From: a virus
Length of the DNA: 30,411 bases
Virus record (IMG/VR): IMGVR_UViG_3300019763_000017
Coordinates: 1 to 30,411 of that record
Strand: one strand, 5' to 3'
The number at the start of each line of letters is the position of its first letter. Within the stretch, counting starts at the first letter, position 1. A program made the translations under genes and the position numbers. The notes under the pieces are model-generated. The model was not told where the DNA came from. It worked only from the letters and a program-made list of their open reading frames with translations, and searched no databases. Of this stretch, positions 28,509-30,411 are shown piece after piece.

Positions 28509-29024
28509 ATGAAACTTATTCAAAAACATAAATATTTAAACACTATCGAAAAATCAAACAATGCTAGACATGGCGATTCAACTACAAGACTATATAATAT
28601 ATGGAAAGTAATGAGAGGAAGATGTCTAACAAAAACAAGCAGGGATTATCCAAACTATGGAGGAAGGGGGATATTGATAAGTGCAGAATGGAGAGAATAT
28701 GAAGATTTCAAGATTTGGGCTTTAAAAAATGGGTATAACGATAAGTTAACTATAGATAGAACAGACCCTAACGGAAATTACGAGCCTTCCAATTGCAGAT
28801 GGACTACGCACACAGTACAAAATAGGAACACTAGGAAGCTTCAAAAAAATAATACTTCAGGATATAGAGGTGTTTCGAGATTCGGTAAAAAAAGATGGCA
28901 AGCAAGAATAACAGTAAACTATGAAGAGATAAGAGTATTATCTGATGAATGCAGATTAAAATGTGCGTATGCCTATGATAGATATGTAAGGCTTAATAAT
29001 TTGGAACATACTAAGAACTTTTAA
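28509..29024 (+). CDS. HNH homing endonuclease with AP2-like DNA-binding domain
   Basis: A 171-residue free-standing homing-type endonuclease. The N-terminal part has TTRLYNIWKVMRGRC and YGGRGILISAEWREYEDFKIW; the HNH core is LTIDRTDPNGNYEPSNCRW followed by TTHTVQNRN; the C-terminal NTSGYRGVSRFGKKRWQARIT is an AP2-type domain. Such genes spread by cutting HEG-less alleles. It sits between two head genes with its own promoter and a ribosome-site hairpin, as for intron-encoded I-TevI type control. Confidence 0.85.
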   Translation: MKLIQKHKYLNTIEKSNNARHGDSTTRLYNIWKVMRGRCLTKTSRDYPNYGGRGILISAEWREYEDFKIWALKNGYNDKLTIDRTDPNGNYEPSNCRWTTHTVQNRNTRKLQKNNTSGYRGVSRFGKKRWQARITVNYEEIRVLSDECRLKCAYAYDRYVRLNNLEHTKNF

Positions 29025-29036
29025 AAGTGCTATAAT
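29017..29036 (+). promoter_or_regulatory. Promoter with palindrome, upstream of the DUF2213 gene
   Basis: ACTTTTAAAAGT (29017-29028) is a perfect 12-base palindrome overlapping the HEG stop codon, directly followed by GC and TATAAT (29031-29036). No TTGACA -35. Its ACTTTT/AAAAGT half-sites match those of promoter P3. It would restore expression of the head genes downstream of the HEG. Confidence 0.55.
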
Positions 29037-29055
29037 AACATAAAAAAGGAATAAT

Positions 29056-30201
29056 ATGAATTTAGTCGATAATGTCTTATTTAAAGATTTTAGTAAGCGA
29101 ATAGATAAGGATACTGGATTTCTTCATGTAAACGGTGTAGTATCGCGTACAGGCTTACAGGCTTACTATGGGATAGAATTAGGAGATACTGATAATCCTA
29201 CTAAAACATTTAATATCTACAGACCTAAAGAGGAAGTGCTTAGTCAAGAGAGTTTAGACACTTTTATAAATTCTCCTATATGCGATAATCATCCTGAAGA
29301 GTTTGTAACAGTAGATAATCAGAAAGAATTAATCAAAGGAAGTCTTTCAAGTATAGAAACTTATAACAAAGATGGAATAGATTATGTAAAAGCTAAAATT
29401 GTAGTTCAAGACAAAAATCTTATAAATAAAATAATGAGCGGTAAGGTAGAATTGAGTGCTGGATATCAGCAAGATTTAATCAAAGAAAAGGGCGAATTTA
29501 AAGGAGAGCAATACGACTACAAGCAAACCAATATAAAAATAAATCATGTCGCATTTGTAGATAAGGGAAGATGTGGAAATAACTGTAAAATAACAGCAGA
29601 TAAAAATAGTATAATAGTCAATAGTAAAAAAAATAACAAAGGAAAATCAATGAAAGTAACGATTGATGGTGTAGAGCATGAAATTACGGATTGTGTTGGA
29701 AGACACATAGGTAGTCTTAATTCTAAAATCACGTCTTTAGATGAAGATATGGAAGTGAAAAAGAAAGAACTAGAAGAAAAAGATATGGAGCTTGAAAAAG
29801 AAAAAGGCGAAAAAGCCAAAATGAAAGAAGATATGGAAGAAGAAAAAAAGAAAACTTCTGATTCTACAATCGATGCTTTAGTTTCTGAAAAAGTTGAGTT
29901 AATGAAAACAGCTGATACTTTAAAAGTTGAAGTTAAATCAACTGATTCTACTTTGGATATGAAAAAATCGATTATTGCTGCAAGTTCTAAAATTGATTTA
30001 AACGATAAAACTCCTGAATTTATTGATGGTGTATATCAAACAGTAGTTGATGGTGTAATTTCTAAACAAGTAGCAGTAAAAGAAAGCCAAAAAACAGCGT
30101 TCGATGGCTTAGATGGTAAACAGCAAGTAATAACAGATGCACAAGTGTCTGCAAATATGCACAATAGAAGAAAAGAATCTTTTAGAAAGGTAGGTAAATA
30201 A
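29056..30201 (+). CDS. DUF2213 prohead protease fused to scaffold
   Basis: A 381-residue protein. Residues 1-180 follow the DUF2213 pattern: GFLHVNGVVSRTGLQAYYGIELGD, FINSPICDNHPEEFV, KIMSGKVELSAGYQQDL and KINHVAFVDKGRCGNNC, giving candidate catalytic His (NHP) and Ser (ELSAGY). From residue 199 on, a short beta part leads to a highly charged coiled coil (about 222-270), typical of a scaffold, and a C-terminal helical region. AAAAAGGAATAAT precedes the ATG. Confidence 0.78.
   Translation: MNLVDNVLFKDFSKRIDKDTGFLHVNGVVSRTGLQAYYGIELGDTDNPTKTFNIYRPKEEVLSQESLDTFINSPICDNHPEEFVTVDNQKELIKGSLSSIETYNKDGIDYVKAKIVVQDKNLINKIMSGKVELSAGYQQDLIKEKGEFKGEQYDYKQTNIKINHVAFVDKGRCGNNCKITADKNSIIVNSKKNNKGKSMKVTIDGVEHEITDCVGRHIGSLNSKITSLDEDMEVKKKELEEKDMELEKEKGEKAKMKEDMEEEKKKTSDSTIDALVSEKVELMKTADTLKVEVKSTDSTLDMKKSIIAASSKIDLNDKTPEFIDGVYQTVVDGVISKQVAVKESQKTAFDGLDGKQQVITDAQVSANMHNRRKESFRKVGK
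29650..30201 (+). CDS. Nested in-frame scaffold start within the protease gene
   Basis: Met199 of the protease-scaffold protein (ATG 29650) has its own AAAGGA (29638-29643) six bases upstream, in frame. Translation here would give a 183-residue product starting KVTIDGVEHEITDCVGRH and containing only the coiled-coil scaffold. This parallels lambda gene C/Nu3 and similar protease/scaffold genes. The upstream linker (NSKKNNKGKS) is disordered-looking, as expected at such a junction. Confidence 0.6.
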   Translation: MKVTIDGVEHEITDCVGRHIGSLNSKITSLDEDMEVKKKELEEKDMELEKEKGEKAKMKEDMEEEKKKTSDSTIDALVSEKVELMKTADTLKVEVKSTDSTLDMKKSIIAASSKIDLNDKTPEFIDGVYQTVVDGVISKQVAVKESQKTAFDGLDGKQQVITDAQVSANMHNRRKESFRKVGK

Positions 30202-30203
30202 TT

Positions 30204-30411
30204 ATGGGTGATTCAGTACAATCAGGTGTTTATGCACAATATATGGATGAGGTTTTAGCAGGACAAATCTCTAAAGCTTCTGTAGGTAATAATATTTCAA
30301 TGGTATTAAAAGATTCTAATGTTGGTTTTGGATTAGCAGTGGTTCAAGGAACAAATGATAATGAAGCAAAAGTTCCAACAGCAGCAAGTGGAAAATTCAG
30401 AGGTGTTACAG
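30204..30411 (+). CDS. Capsid-associated/cement-like protein (partial)
   Basis: Runs off the right edge; 69 residues are visible. GDSVQSGVYAQYMDEVLAGQ is followed by beta-like SMVLKDSNVGFGLAVVQG and KVPTAASGKFRGVT, which resembles structural cement or DUF2190-type head proteins found between scaffold and major capsid genes. AGGTAGG precedes the ATG. Confidence 0.55.
   Translation, partial: MGDSVQSGVYAQYMDEVLAGQISKASVGNNISMVLKDSNVGFGLAVVQGTNDNEAKVPTAASGKFRGVT

Noticed and set aside
1-30411. CRISPR array, insertion sequence, attachment site or integrase
   Set aside because: No regularly spaced repeats, no transposase and no recombinase gene were found on either strand.

Overview
The window is a contiguous piece of a tailed double-stranded DNA bacteriophage (or prophage) genome. 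Every credible gene is on the + strand, packed head to tail with frequent ATGA, TAATG and GTGA stop/start overlaps. The DNA is strongly AT-rich. Two lipoproteins with lipoboxes, a GH108-type endolysin and a proteobacterial-type beta-sandwich lipoprotein point to a Gram-negative host. The base composition, the style of the endolysin and TTTTGnTATAAT-type promoters would suit a Campylobacterota host (Arcobacter/Sulfurimonas/Campylobacter relatives), but that is inference. No integrase, CI-like repressor or tRNA gene was seen.

Layout. (1) 1-4.66 kb: end of the tail operon (baseplate J-like protein, DUF2612-like protein with an internal duplication, tail fibre, probable fibre-assembly protein), then lysis genes (holin, endolysin, small membrane protein). 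(2) 4.64-4.80 kb: a perfect sigma70 promoter followed about 120 nt later by an intrinsic terminator, with no ORF between, so a likely stand-alone small RNA. (3) 4.85-8.3 kb: a second perfect promoter drives a three-gene cassette of ParB-like (IbrB-like), small conserved and PP-loop/PAPS-reductase-like (IbrA-like) proteins, then small HTH and CxxC proteins. (4) 8.3-8.7 kb: 400 bases without genes, holding two dense RNA-structure blocks. (5) 8.7-11.3 kb: replication (DUF6291-like protein, RepA-type helicase, AEP-like primase). (6) 11.4-17.9 kb: DUF3560 protein, many tiny genes, then a recombination/nuclease block (Rad52-like annealing protein, Gp157-like, NinB-like, Ref-like HNH nuclease, VRR-NUC nuclease). 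(7) 18-21.7 kb: small regulators, two lipoproteins, a secreted protein and several one-helix proteins, including two apparently leaderless HTH genes and a triple-hairpin leader. (8) 21.7-30.4 kb: packaging and head genes (GIY-YIG protein, small and large terminase, portal, MuF-like protein, unknown structural protein, HNH-AP2 homing endonuclease, DUF2213 protease/scaffold, start of a capsid-associated protein).

The least expected observations are about expression. Two genes are open only from AUU or AUC codons. Two 60-codon HTH genes begin six bases after TATAAT. The homing endonuclease has its ribosome site inside a hairpin. The protease gene has an internal in-frame start for a separate scaffold, as in lambda C/Nu3. 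Several multi-hairpin RNAs match no class I recognise. Functions rest on reading motifs by eye; no database search was run.
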